DNA from: Gordonia westfalica
GTDB lineage: Bacteria > Actinomycetota > Actinomycetes > Mycobacteriales > Mycobacteriaceae
Assembly: GCF_900105725.1 (NCBI RefSeq)
Contig: NZ_FNLM01000036.1
Coordinates: 744,001 to 808,000 of the forward strand
DNA: 64,000 bases
Direction of reading: 5' to 3'
The notes beneath the pieces are model-generated. The model had not been told where the DNA came from and did no database searches. It saw only the letters and a program-made list of their open reading frames with translations. The translations under genes were made by a program, and so were the position numbers. Positions 35,244 to 43,456 of the stretch are shown piece after piece (the first letter of the stretch is position 1; the number at the start of each line of letters is the position of its first letter).

Positions 35244-35803
35244 CCGAAACCCTGAAGCCGCGCCCGAGCCGCCGGCAACGCCGCCGCATCGGTGCGCTGG
35301 TCGTCGTCACGGTCGTGGCTCTCGTCATCGCCCTCGTCGCCTGGATCGGGGTGTTGCGGTCCGCTCCCGAGCTCGACGAGGCCGAGCGTGCGGCGATCCT
35401 GTCCGCGGCCGGCGGCGCGGTCGGCGCGCTGATGACGTTCGGACCGGGCGATCCGCCTGACCAGCGACGCCGGACCGACGCGCTGCTCACCGATCCGTTG
35501 CGCCTCGAGTACCGCAACCGGGGGACCGACGTCGTCCTCGCGGGAGCGCGGGGTTCGTCGATCACGATGGTCGGACGGGTCGTCGGCGCCGGCCTGGACG
35601 ACAGCGCCGCGGACCGGGCGCGGGTCCTGGTGTTCGTGGATCAGACGGTGTCTGTCGCAGACGGGCAAAAACCTATAGGCTTTAGGGCGCCTGCCGGTGC
35701 GGACGGTGAGACAACCCCTACCGCAAGGTGGGCACTTATGCGTAAGGTCGACGGGAATTGGCTGTTGTCCGACCTGCAACCGGTCGGAGACGTAACCCGC
35801 TGA
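35240..35803 (+). CDS. Mce-associated-type membrane protein 4
   Basis: The 187-residue protein has a membrane helix (about 17-41, IGALVVVTVVALVIALVAWIGVL) and a Mas-like outer domain (about 60-187) ending ALMRKVDGNWLLSDLQPVG. It starts in the stop of the third gene. The 3' half includes an unusually A/T-rich patch (AAAAACCTATAGGCTTTAG, about 35668-35686) for this genome. It ends the four-gene series. Confidence 0.75.
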   Translation: MTETLKPRPSRRQRRRIGALVVVTVVALVIALVAWIGVLRSAPELDEAERAAILSAAGGAVGALMTFGPGDPPDQRRRTDALLTDPLRLEYRNRGTDVVLAGARGSSITMVGRVVGAGLDDSAADRARVLVFVDQTVSVADGQKPIGFRAPAGADGETTPTARWALMRKVDGNWLLSDLQPVGDVTR

Positions 35804-35868
35804 GGCAGTCGCCAGGGACGCGACAGGTGTCCCTGGCTGAAGGGTGTCCGCGGTGAGAGGGGACGAGA

Positions 35869-37073
35869 ATGAGTGGATCAGGCGCGGGCGTAGTGGTCGT
35901 CGGGGCGGGTCTGGGCGGGATCAGGGTCGCGGAGAACCTGCGCAACAACGGGTTCGCCGATCCGGTGACCCTGGTCGGTGCCGAAACGCACCCGCCCTAT
36001 GATCGCCCGCCGCTGTCGAAGTCGGTACTGCTGGGCAAGGACGATCGCGTCGACCTCAAGCCCGAGGAGTTCTACGGCGAGAACGACATCGCCCTTCGTC
36101 TGGGCTCCGCGGTGACCGCGGTCTCGCCGGCCGACAAGACCATCACGCTCGCCTCCGGTGACACCGTCGCCTACGACACGCTGGTGCTGGCCACCGGTCT
36201 GGACCCGCGGCCGTTCCCGGGTCTCGCCGACGCCGTGGCCGGTGTGCACATGATCCGGACCTACGACGACGCGGTGGCGCTGCGTGGCGAGATCGACTCC
36301 GCCTCGACCGCCGTGGTCATCGGCGCCGGGTTCATCGGCTGTGAGGTGGCCGCGAGCCTCACCGCCCGCGGGTTGAGCGTCAGCCTCGTCGAACCGGCCC
36401 CCACCCCGCTCGCGGTGGCGCTCGGTGAGCAGATCGGCACGCTGGTCTCCCGGCTCCACACCGACAACGGCGTCGACCTGCGCACAGGTGTCGGGGTCGC
36501 CGAGATCGTCGTCGCCGAGGACGAGGGCGGATCCCGGGTGCGGGCGGTCAAGCTCGCCGACGGCACCGAGCTCCCGGCCGACATCGTCGTCGTCGGCATC
36601 GGTTCCACCCCCGTGACGGGTTACCTGGAGGGCTCCGGGATCGACCTCGCGCCACGCGAGGTGGGCGGCGGGATCGCCTGCGATGCAACCGGACACACGA
36701 GCGCCGAGGATGTCTTCGCCCTCGGCGACGTCGCCAACTGGCGCGACGAGGACGGCACCCCGCACCGTGTCGAACACTGGAATCACACGGTCGAGCAGGC
36801 GTCCGTGGTCGCCCATCAGATCACCGGTGGCGACGCCGTGACCGCGGCGGTGTCGTACTTCTGGAGTGACCAGTTCGACGTGAAGATCCAGGTCCTCGGC
36901 GCCCCCGCGCCGACGACACCGTGCACCTCATCGACGACGACGGCAAGAAGTTCGTGGCCTACTACAGCCGTGACGGCATCCTCACCGGCGTCGTCGGCGC
37001 CGGCAAGGTCGGCGCGGTCATGAAGACCCGGCCCAAGCTGCAGACCCCGACACCCATCGCCGACCTCCTGTAG
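35869..37073 (+). CDS. NAD(P)H-ferredoxin reductase-type flavoprotein, apparent frameshift
   Basis: This is a two-dinucleotide flavoprotein: FAD motif VVVVGAGLGGIRVAENL near the N-terminus, TLVLATGLDPRPFPG, the NAD motif AVVIGAGFIGCEVAA, and SAEDVFALGDVANW. It would reduce a ferredoxin for a P450 or other oxygenase. The gene matches in place the Rv0688-type reductase next to the mft locus of mycobacteria. The open frame ends in nonsense after IQVLG: a one-base deficit in the C5 run at 36902-36906 shifts it. Restoring one C gives the expected RADDTVHLIDDDGKKFVAYY and the true end PTPIADLL at 37073. It is more likely a sequence error than a dead gene. Confidence 0.85.
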
Positions 37074-37080
37074 GACGCCG

Positions 37081-37827
37081 GTGGGTGCCGAGTTGACCGC
37101 CGCGGCGGTGCGGGCGGCAGCCGCCGAGATCGCCGACCCGCAGTTGGCGATCGGCCTGGGGAAGTTCTTCCAGACCCGCCCCGGCGGTTACGGGGAGGGC
37201 GACGAGTTCATCGGACTCCGTGTGCCCCAGCAGCGTGCGATCGCCAAGCGGTTCCGGGGTATCGGTTCCGATGAGGTCGTCGCGCTCCTCGATTCGCCGA
37301 TTCATGAACACCGGCTCATCGCGTTGTTCCTGCTGCGTGGTGAATTCGAGCGGACGCTGCGGCCGAGATCGGGTCCGGACCGGGACGGCGCCGCGCGGTG
37401 GGTCGAGTTGTACCTCGACGCGGTGCGGCGCGGACGGGTGAACAACTGGGATCTCGTGGACTCGTCCGCCGACTCGGTCCTGGGCGAATACTGCCGCCGG
37501 CGGGACGAGAACGCGGTGATCCTCGCCCACGCCGCCGACGACGACCTCTGGCGGCGCCGGGTGGGGATCATCGCGACCTTCGCGCACATCAAACACGGTG
37601 ACGCGTCGGCACTTCTGTCGGTGGCGCCGCACGTCCGCGACGACCGGCGCGATCTCATCCAGAAGGCGTTCGGGTGGATGCTGCGCGAGGTCGGAAAGCG
37701 CGTCGACGAGCAGATACTCCTCGGGTACCTGGAGGAGAATGCCGCCCGAATGGGCCGCACCGCACTGAGTTACGCGATCGAGCACCGAACTCCCGAGGAG
37801 CGCGCGCACTTACGTGCGCTGAGGTGA
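37081..37827 (+). CDS. DNA alkylation repair protein (AlkD-like)
   Basis: The 248-residue all-helical HEAT-like protein has the characteristic NNWDLVDSSAD motif, with the tryptophan and aspartate of the AlkD base-excision pocket, and IATFAHIKHGD and KAFGWMLREVG repeats. AlkD removes bulky or positively charged alkylated bases such as 3-methyladenine. It starts at GTG 37081, 7 bp after the ferredoxin reductase stop at 37073. The association with that reductase is probably only positional. Confidence 0.85.
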   Translation: MGAELTAAAVRAAAAEIADPQLAIGLGKFFQTRPGGYGEGDEFIGLRVPQQRAIAKRFRGIGSDEVVALLDSPIHEHRLIALFLLRGEFERTLRPRSGPDRDGAARWVELYLDAVRRGRVNNWDLVDSSADSVLGEYCRRRDENAVILAHAADDDLWRRRVGIIATFAHIKHGDASALLSVAPHVRDDRRDLIQKAFGWMLREVGKRVDEQILLGYLEENAARMGRTALSYAIEHRTPEERAHLRALR

Positions 37828-37835
37828 GAGTCGCC

Positions 37836-38225
37836 TCAGCCCTCGCGCGCCACGCGAACTGCCGCCCAGATCATCGGGAGCTGGAACGGCAGGCGTGCCA
37901 GCGCGACTACCTTGTAGGGCAGCGGTTTGTCCCACCAGAGCCGCACCATGTTCAGGTTCGCGGGGTAGACGGCGAGGAACAGCAGCGCCGACAGCGCGCC
38001 GGAGACGCGTCGGGTGCGTGGCACGAGAAGTCCGGCGCCCAGACCGATCTCGGCGACCCCGGACAGATAGGTCAGCGTGCGCGGGTCACCGGGGATCTCC
38101 TCCGGGATGATCTCGTCGAACGGTTTGGGCGCCACGAAATGGAGCGCCCCGATGCCGAGGAGCATCACCGCCAGGCCGCGGGCGAGTTGGAGCGGATTCA
38201 GTCGGGACTTCCGGATGGTGGCCAC
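37836..38225 (-). CDS. DoxX-like membrane protein
   Basis: The 129-residue protein has four hydrophobic segments (LARGLAVMLLGIGALHFV, YLSGVAEIGLGAGLLV, ALSALLFLAVYPANLNMV, LPFQLPMIWAAV). The loop LHFVAPKPFDEIIP is typical of DoxX-like proteins in actinobacteria. The GTG at 38225 is taken as start since the longer frame has no membrane pattern. It is transcribed 35 bp after the KshB-like reductase gene, probably in one operon. Confidence 0.75.
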   Translation of the reverse strand: MATIRKSRLNPLQLARGLAVMLLGIGALHFVAPKPFDEIIPEEIPGDPRTLTYLSGVAEIGLGAGLLVPRTRRVSGALSALLFLAVYPANLNMVRLWWDKPLPYKVVALARLPFQLPMIWAAVRVAREG

Positions 38226-38260
38226 GTCGTCGTGCTCCTTCGGTTGGTTCGAACTGCTTG

Positions 38261-39319
38261 TCAGAACTCGATCTTGAGTGAGTCGGAGGTCGGGTGCGCC
38301 TGGCAGCCCAGGATGTAGCCGTCTGCGATGTCCTCGGGATCGAGGGCTCCTGCGTTGTCCATGTCGACGGTGCCCTCGGTGAGAGTGCAGGCGCACGAGC
38401 CGCATTCGCCCTCCTGGCAGGAGTACGGGGCGTCGAGTCCGGCGGCGAGCATGATGTCGATCAGCGTCCGCTTACGCGGCCAGCTCAGGGTGTGGGTCTC
38501 GCCGTCGAGCTCGACTTCGACGGTGGCCGCGGAAGCCTGGTCCTCCTCGGTGACCTCCTCGAGTTCGACGTCGGCGAACGGGTCGCCGGACAGCGAGTTG
38601 TAGACCTCGGTGTGGACGTTGTGGTGGGGAAAGTTCGCCTGCGCCAAGGCCTTGTGGACGGCGTCCATGAACGGCCCGGGTCCGCACATGTAGGCGGTGT
38701 GGGTGGTCGAGTACGGCGCGAACACCGACGTGAGAGCCGCCGAGGAGGGGAGGCCCTGCAGGGTCTCGAGCCAGTGCACGACGGTGAGCCGGTCGGCGTG
38801 CGCGTGGAGCAGGTCGCGCAGTTCGGCCGCGAAGATCACGTCGTCCTCACTGCGGTTGGCGTAGAAGAAGACGATCGGGGCGCTGCTCTTCTTCAGCGCC
38901 GCCTTGAGGATCGACATCACCGGTGTCACGCCGCTGCCGGCGGCGATGAGCAGCAGCGGATCGTCGTAGGACTTCGGGGTGAAGACTCCCGACGGAGGAA
39001 GCACCTCGATCTGCGAACCGGGGGACAGGTTGTCGCACACCCAGTTGGAGCCGTAACCGTCTACGGTGCGCTTGACGGTCACCTTGGGGCGGGCGTCGGT
39101 GTACGGCGACGAGGCCAGGGAGTAGCAGCGCGCCACCGACCCGGTCTGCTCGCTCGGGATGCGCAGGGTGAGGAACTGTCCCGGCTTGTAGTCGGTGAAA
39201 GCGGCCGACGACGCCTCGGGGACCTCGAAGGCGATGGATCTGGCATCGGACGTCTCATCGATCACCTCGGCCACCGTGAGAATCACGCTTCGTGAGCCAT
39301 GAGGGGTCAGGTCAGACAT
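38261..39319 (-). CDS. kshB: 3-Ketosteroid 9-alpha-hydroxylase reductase type (KshB-like)
   Basis: The 352-residue protein has an FNR-type flavin domain (RCYSLASSP, about 64-72), an NADH-binding part (LLLIAAGSGVTPVMS, CGPGPFMDAV) and a C-terminal plant-type [2Fe-2S] domain with cysteines 301, 306, 309 and 339. This order is that of KshB/HmpC class reductases, which pass electrons to the KshA oxygenase for sterol-ring opening. The KstR box 46 bp upstream supports a sterol role. The oxygenase kshA is not in the window. The name is assigned from architecture and control region, not from a search. Confidence 0.82.
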   Translation of the reverse strand: MSDLTPHGSRSVILTVAEVIDETSDARSIAFEVPEASSAAFTDYKPGQFLTLRIPSEQTGSVARCYSLASSPYTDARPKVTVKRTVDGYGSNWVCDNLSPGSQIEVLPPSGVFTPKSYDDPLLLIAAGSGVTPVMSILKAALKKSSAPIVFFYANRSEDDVIFAAELRDLLHAHADRLTVVHWLETLQGLPSSAALTSVFAPYSTTHTAYMCGPGPFMDAVHKALAQANFPHHNVHTEVYNSLSGDPFADVELEEVTEEDQASAATVEVELDGETHTLSWPRKRTLIDIMLAAGLDAPYSCQEGECGSCACTLTEGTVDMDNAGALDPEDIADGYILGCQAHPTSDSLKIEF

Positions 39320-39364
39320 GTAGCAGCTCTCCGACGTCGAGGACCGGGTGAAACCGGGCCGAAT

Positions 39365-39378
39365 TAGAACACGTTCTA
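39365..39378. promoter_or_regulatory. KstR operator upstream of kshB
   Basis: TAGAACACGTTCTA is a perfect 14-bp palindrome and an exact fit to the KstR consensus TnnAACnnGTTnnA. It lies 46 bp before the reductase ATG and overlaps the likely -10 region. It strongly suggests sterol (3-oxo-cholestenoyl-CoA) induction. Confidence 0.85.
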
Positions 39379-39446
39379 CTTCAGGATAGCCCAACCGGTG
39401 GGCGTCCCACGAGGCCATTCTGTCGCCAGCGTAGTCGGGGTGACGG

Positions 39447-40082
39447 TCACGACACCCGGCTCAACGAGCCGACGCCGTTCGCGACGGTGCGCGCACCGTC
39501 GGCGATCAGTGCCTCGAGGTCGGCATCGGGGTCGGCGAGCCACTGCTCGTAGGCGGCGAGCGCGGCACCCAGGCACAGCCAGCCGATGGTCTGGGGGAGG
39601 TGGTCGTTCTCGTCCAGGCCGAGGCGGGTGGCGCAGAAATCGGCGATGACGTGTCGCCAGTCGGCGTACATGATCATCGAATGCGCCTGGAGTGCAGTAA
39701 CTCCGAGGAGTAGGGACATGCGCCGGCGGTGGTTGTCGAGCTCCTCCGGCGGAACGCGGTTGAAGGCGACGAGTGCTTCCACCAGGGCGTCGGCCATGGG
39801 GGTGTCGGCGGGGATCTGGGCGAGCAGTCCGCGCAACTCGCGGAGGTGGTCGTCGAACTCGCCCCAGGGGATCTCGTTCTTCGACGGGTAGTACCGGAAC
39901 AGTGTCCGGCGGGCGATGCCAGCGGCCTCGGCGATGTCGTCGACGCTGGTCTCCTCGAAGCCCCGGGTGGTGAACAGTCCGATCGCGAGCGCGCTGATCC
40001 GGGCCCGTGACGAGATCGGGCGTCGTCCGGGCGCGGTGCGCGAGGGTCTGGTGTCCTGCTGCTGGGGCGTCATCGAGAACAC
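39447..40082 (-). CDS. mftR: Mycofactocin system regulator
   Basis: The TetR protein of up to 211 residues has helix-turn-helix VDDIAEAAGIARRTLFRYYPSKNEI and a helical ligand domain of the mycofactocin-linked TetR subfamily (TIGR03968). It is divergent from mftA, with about 150 bp between, exactly as in mycobacteria. MftR homologues repress the mft operon and respond to long-chain acyl-CoA. Alternative start M4 is at 40073. Candidate operators lie at 40129-40144 and 40170-40180. Confidence 0.92.
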   Translation of the reverse strand: MFSMTPQQQDTRPSRTAPGRRPISSRARISALAIGLFTTRGFEETSVDDIAEAAGIARRTLFRYYPSKNEIPWGEFDDHLRELRGLLAQIPADTPMADALVEALVAFNRVPPEELDNHRRRMSLLLGVTALQAHSMIMYADWRHVIADFCATRLGLDENDHLPQTIGWLCLGAALAAYEQWLADPDADLEALIADGARTVANGVGSLSRVS

Positions 40083-40128
40083 ACCCTATGTGACCTGCTT
40101 CTTCGTGATGGTGCCTCCGGTGGACTGC

Positions 40129-40144
40129 CTATCCGTCCGGATAG
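40129..40144. promoter_or_regulatory. 16-bp palindrome in the mftR-mftA gap, likely MftR operator
   Basis: CTATCCGTCCGGATAG has perfect 7-bp arms around TC. It lies between the divergent mftR and mftA promoters. Perfect dyads of this size are typical TetR operators. Binding by MftR is an inference. Confidence 0.65.
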
Positions 40145-40169
40145 TTTTCGCATCGACTCTGGCTTTTGT

Positions 40170-40189
40170 GCACTGAGTGCCACTATAGT
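40170..40189 (+). promoter_or_regulatory. Promoter region of mftA with second dyad
   Basis: GCACTGAGTGC (40170-40180) is an 11-bp palindrome directly upstream of the -10 hexamer TATAGT (40184-40189). The -35 is weak. Transcription would begin about 40 bp before the mftA ATG. Confidence 0.5.
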
Positions 40190-40234
40190 CGTCCGTGATC
40201 CGAGTCACCATCACGAATCAAGGAGGTATGGATC

Positions 40235-40342
40235 ATGGCCGATCAGTCCGCGGTCACCGCGCAGGGCTCCAACGAGACCGAACTCATCGCCGAGTCGCTC
40301 GTCGAAGAGGTGTCGATCGACGGGATGTGCGGGGTCTACTGA
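40235..40342 (+). CDS. mftA: Mycofactocin precursor peptide
   Basis: The 35-residue peptide is [10 protein letters not shown]... ending IDGMCGVY. The conserved C-terminal valine and tyrosine are the ones modified by MftC to make the core of mycofactocin (AHDP after MftE). It has an AAGGAGGT site 7 bases upstream. The stop overlaps the mftB ATG (TGATG), so the two are coupled. An earlier ATG at 40228 is out of frame. It is too short for routine gene calling. Confidence 0.97.
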   Translation: MADQSAVTAQGSNETELIAESLVEEVSIDGMCGVY

Positions 40343-40707
40343 TGTCTGCCCCGACATCGAATCCGACCTCCGGCGACCGTTCCGCGGTCGCCGGGGTCCG
40401 GTTCGACGCCCCCGGTCCCGATGCACCAGACGCCCATGGCTTCGACACGTTCGCCGCGTGGGAACTCAACCCGAAGGTGGCGCTGCGCCCCGAGCCGTTC
40501 GGCGCGCTGCTGTACCACTTCGGTACCCGCAAGCTCTCGTTCCTCAAGAACCTCACGGTGGTCGGGATCGTCCAGTCCCTCGCCGACCACGACTCCGCCG
40601 AGGCGGCCCTCCTCGCCGCGGGGATCACGCCCGCGCAGCGGCCGCTGTACGTACAGGCGCTCACCGCGCTCGCCGACAGCGCGATGATCACGCCGCGCGC
40701 GGCCTGA
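40342..40707 (+). CDS. mftB: Mycofactocin RiPP recognition protein
   Basis: The 121-residue product binds the MftA leader and presents it to the radical SAM enzyme MftC (PqqD-like RRE role). Segments typical of MftB are seen: WELNPKVALRPEPFGALLYHFGTRKLSFLKN and AEAALLAAGITPAQRPLYVQAL. The ATG overlaps the mftA stop. It is separated from mftC by 69 bp. Confidence 0.95.
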   Translation: MSAPTSNPTSGDRSAVAGVRFDAPGPDAPDAHGFDTFAAWELNPKVALRPEPFGALLYHFGTRKLSFLKNLTVVGIVQSLADHDSAEAALLAAGITPAQRPLYVQALTALADSAMITPRAA

Positions 40708-40776
40708 CCGAGCCCCACCACCGATCGCCAGCCCCGATCGATTCCCGCATTCAGCCCCGACCCTAGGACCGACACG

Positions 40777-42066
40777 ATGACGACCATCGAGATGCCGCCC
40801 ACCGCAGCCGGACTCGTGACCACCGAGCGTCCGAGCGCACCCGCCGACCAGGTGCCCAAGGTCGGCCGCCTCGTCGACCAGTTCGAACGCGGGCTCGACG
40901 CGCCGATCTGCCTGACCTGGGAGCTCACCTACGCCTGCAACCTGGCATGTGTGCACTGCCTGTCGTCGTCGGGTAAGCGCGACCCGCGTGAACTCTCGAC
41001 CGAACAGTGCAAGGCGATCATCGACGAACTGCAGCGCATGCAGGTCTTCTACGTGAACATCGGCGGCGGTGAGCCGACCGTCCGCCCGGACTTCTGGGAA
41101 CTCGTCGACTACGCCACCAGTCATCAGGTGGGAGTCAAGTTCTCCACCAACGGTTTGCGGATCGACAAGAAGGTCGCGGCTCGTCTCGCGGCGTCGGACT
41201 ACGTCGACGTCCAGATCTCCCTCGACGGCGCCACCGCCGAGGTCAACGACGCCGTGCGCGGTCCGGGTTCGTTCGACATGGCCGTCCGGGCGCTGGAGAA
41301 CCTGGCCGAGGCCGGCTTCAATGACGCCAAGATCAGCGTCGTCATGACCCGGCAGAACGTCGCGCAGCTCGACGAGTTCAAGGCGCTCGCCGACCGCTAC
41401 AACGCCACCCTGCGCATCACCCGGTTGCGTCCGTCGGGCCGAGGTGCCGATGTCTGGGACGATCTGCACCCGCTGCCCGAGCAGCAGCGCGAACTCTACG
41501 ATTGGCTTGTCGCACATGGTGATCGCGTGCTGACCGGTGACTCGTTCTTCCACCTGTCGGCCTTCGGTGGGGATTCGGGCGGCGGCCTGCCCGGCCTCAA
41601 CCTCTGCGGTGCCGGACGCGTGGTGTGCCTGATCGACCCGGTCGGCGACGTCTACGCCTGCCCGTTCGCGATCCACGAGAACTTCCTCGCCGGCAACATC
41701 CTGTCCGACGGCGGCTTCCAGGAGATCTGGCAGCGCTCGGATCTGTTCACCGAACTGCGCGAGCCGCAGAACGCCGGTGCCTGCACCAAGTGTGCGCACT
41801 TCGACGCCTGCCGTGGTGGCTGCATGGCGGCCAAGTTCTTCACCGGATTGCCGCTGGCCGGACCGGACCCCGAGTGTGTGCAGGGCTACGGCGAGGAGCT
41901 CCTCGCCGGCGACCGCACCAAACCGACTGCGAACAAGGATCATTCGCGCGGAACCCCGTTGACCCTGATGACCCGCCGGCCCGACGGGGACCTCGCCCCG
42001 ATCGGTCGGCCCACCAAGTCCTGTGATGAGAACCCGCTGGCCGGGTTCACCCCTGCCGCGCGGTAA
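40777..42066 (+). CDS. mftC: Mycofactocin radical SAM maturase
   Basis: The 429-residue protein has the [4Fe-4S]-SAM motif CNLACVHC (cysteines 54, 58, 61), the GGGEPT segment and a SPASM domain with further cysteine clusters (NLCGAGRVVCLIDPVGDVYACPF and CTKCAHFDACRGGC). It performs oxidative decarboxylation and C-C bond formation on the C-terminal Val-Tyr of MftA. It is intact, with all expected cysteines. The C-terminal tail after residue 370 is unstructured. Confidence 0.97.
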   Translation: MTTIEMPPTAAGLVTTERPSAPADQVPKVGRLVDQFERGLDAPICLTWELTYACNLACVHCLSSSGKRDPRELSTEQCKAIIDELQRMQVFYVNIGGGEPTVRPDFWELVDYATSHQVGVKFSTNGLRIDKKVAARLAASDYVDVQISLDGATAEVNDAVRGPGSFDMAVRALENLAEAGFNDAKISVVMTRQNVAQLDEFKALADRYNATLRITRLRPSGRGADVWDDLHPLPEQQRELYDWLVAHGDRVLTGDSFFHLSAFGGDSGGGLPGLNLCGAGRVVCLIDPVGDVYACPFAIHENFLAGNILSDGGFQEIWQRSDLFTELREPQNAGACTKCAHFDACRGGCMAAKFFTGLPLAGPDPECVQGYGEELLAGDRTKPTANKDHSRGTPLTLMTRRPDGDLAPIGRPTKSCDENPLAGFTPAAR

Positions 42067-42155
42067 TCCACCGCCGGCCGACCGTGAACCGAGTCGTCCC
42101 GGGGTGCGTACGCACCCCGGCGATGACCCGTGTCCGAGAAGAAGTGAGTGAGAAA

Positions 42156-43355
42156 ATGGCTCTCAACCCCTGGGCGAAAAACCCCTGGTTCGAAACGGTC
42201 ACCGAGGCTCAGCGTCGCGCCAAGAAGCGACTGCCGAAGTCGGTGTACGCATCGCTGGTCGCGGGCACCCAGGCCGGTATGACCCTCGACGACAACGTGC
42301 AGGCCTTCTCCGAGTTGGGTTGGGCGCCACATGTTGTCGGGGCGCAGCCGGAGCGGGAGATGACCACGTCGGTGATGGGGCAGGAGCTGTCCTTCCCGGT
42401 GATGATCTCGCCGACCGGTGTCCAGGCCGTCGATCCCGACGGCGAGGTCGCCGTCGCGCGCGCCGCTGCCGCCCGGGGGACCGCCATGGGCCTGTCGAGC
42501 TTCGCCTCCCACGCCGTCGAAGAGGTCACCGCGGTCAACGACAAGGTGTTCTTCCAGATCTACTGGCTCGGCAGCCGTGAGGACATTCTCCGGCGGGCCG
42601 AGCGCGCGAAGGCGGCCGGCGCAAAGGGTCTCATCGTCACCACCGACTGGGTGTTCAACGTCGGACGAGACTGGGGCAGCCCGGAGATCCCGGAGAAGGT
42701 GAACCTGAAGGCGCTCGTGCGTCTCGGGCCCGAGATCGCGGTCAAGCCGCGGTATGCCCTCGACTGGGTCAAGGGTGGCAAGATCACCATCCCCGACCTC
42801 ACCGCACCCAACCTCACCCCGCAGGGTGTCCCCGGCCCGACCTTCTTCGGCGCCTACGGCGAGTGGATGGGCACCCCGCCGCCCACCTGGGAGGACCTGC
42901 AGTGGCTGCGTGAGCAGTGGGACGGTCCGTTCATGGTCAAGGGCATCACCCGGCTCGACGACGCCAAGCGCGCGGTCGACATCGGTGCGTCGGCGATCTC
43001 GGTCTCCAACCACGGCGGCAACAACCTCGACGGAACCCCGGCGACCATCCGCCTGCTGCCCGACATCGCCGATGCGGTCGGCGACGACATCGAGGTCCTG
43101 CTCGACGGCGGCATCCGCCGCGGCAGCGACGTCGCCAAGGCTCTCGCACTGGGCGCCCGCGCCGTGATGATCGGCCGTGCGTACCTGTGGGGCCTGGCGG
43201 CCAACGGTCAGTCCGGTGTCGAGAACGTCCTCGACCTCATGCGGATGGGGCTCGACGGCGTCCTGATGGGCCTGGGCCACAAGAGCGTGCACGAACTCTC
43301 GGCCGACGACCTGTTCATCCCGGAGGGATTCAAGCGCTCCTTCGGAAACGCCTGA
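42156..43355 (+). CDS. mftD: Pre-mycofactocin synthase, FMN oxidase-like
   Basis: The 399-residue protein is of the FMN-dependent alpha-hydroxy-acid oxidase fold: PVMISPTGVQAVDPDGEVAVARAAAARG, the catalytic HGGNN motif (SNHGGNNLDG) and IEVLLDGGIRRGSDVAKALALGARAVMIGRAYLWG. It oxidises the free amine of AHDP to the keto group of premycofactocin. The start ATG 42156 follows GAAGAAGTGAG; an earlier ATG (42084) would give an extra 24 residues with no homology. A hairpin follows the stop. Confidence 0.96.
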   Translation: MALNPWAKNPWFETVTEAQRRAKKRLPKSVYASLVAGTQAGMTLDDNVQAFSELGWAPHVVGAQPEREMTTSVMGQELSFPVMISPTGVQAVDPDGEVAVARAAAARGTAMGLSSFASHAVEEVTAVNDKVFFQIYWLGSREDILRRAERAKAAGAKGLIVTTDWVFNVGRDWGSPEIPEKVNLKALVRLGPEIAVKPRYALDWVKGGKITIPDLTAPNLTPQGVPGPTFFGAYGEWMGTPPPTWEDLQWLREQWDGPFMVKGITRLDDAKRAVDIGASAISVSNHGGNNLDGTPATIRLLPDIADAVGDDIEVLLDGGIRRGSDVAKALALGARAVMIGRAYLWGLAANGQSGVENVLDLMRMGLDGVLMGLGHKSVHELSADDLFIPEGFKRSFGNA

Positions 43356-43369
43356 TCCTCGTCGGATCA

Positions 43370-43409
43370 CCCCCGCCCGCCGACCGGACCTCCGGTCGGC
43401 GGGCGGGGG
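43370..43409 (+). terminator. GC-rich hairpin after mftD
   Basis: CCCCCGCCCGCCGACCGG pairs perfectly with CCGGTCGGCGGGCGGGGG over a 4-base loop (18 bp). It lies 14 bp after the mftD stop. It separates mftABCD from the SDR gene, which has its own operator. Confidence 0.75.
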
Positions 43410-43427
43410 TGTGAACGGGCCCTGGAC

Positions 43428-43455
43428 GCAGAACTAGAACGTGTTACAGTTCTGC
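43428..43455. promoter_or_regulatory. Nested 28-bp dyad with KstR-like core before the mft SDR
   Basis: The outer arms GCAGAAC (43428) and GTTCTGC (43449) are perfect complements and flank TAGAACGTGTTACA (43435-43448), which fits the KstR consensus TnnAACnnGTTnnA exactly. The -10 hexamer TACAGT (43445-43450) is inside it, ending 6 bases from the ATG. No ribosome site exists, so a leaderless mRNA is expected. Confidence 0.78.
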
Positions 43456-43456
43456 C

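Noticed and set aside
40195..40341. A longer mftB starting upstream
   Set aside because: It would overlap the mftA gene in another frame; the ATG at 40342 coupled to the mftA stop is the natural start.
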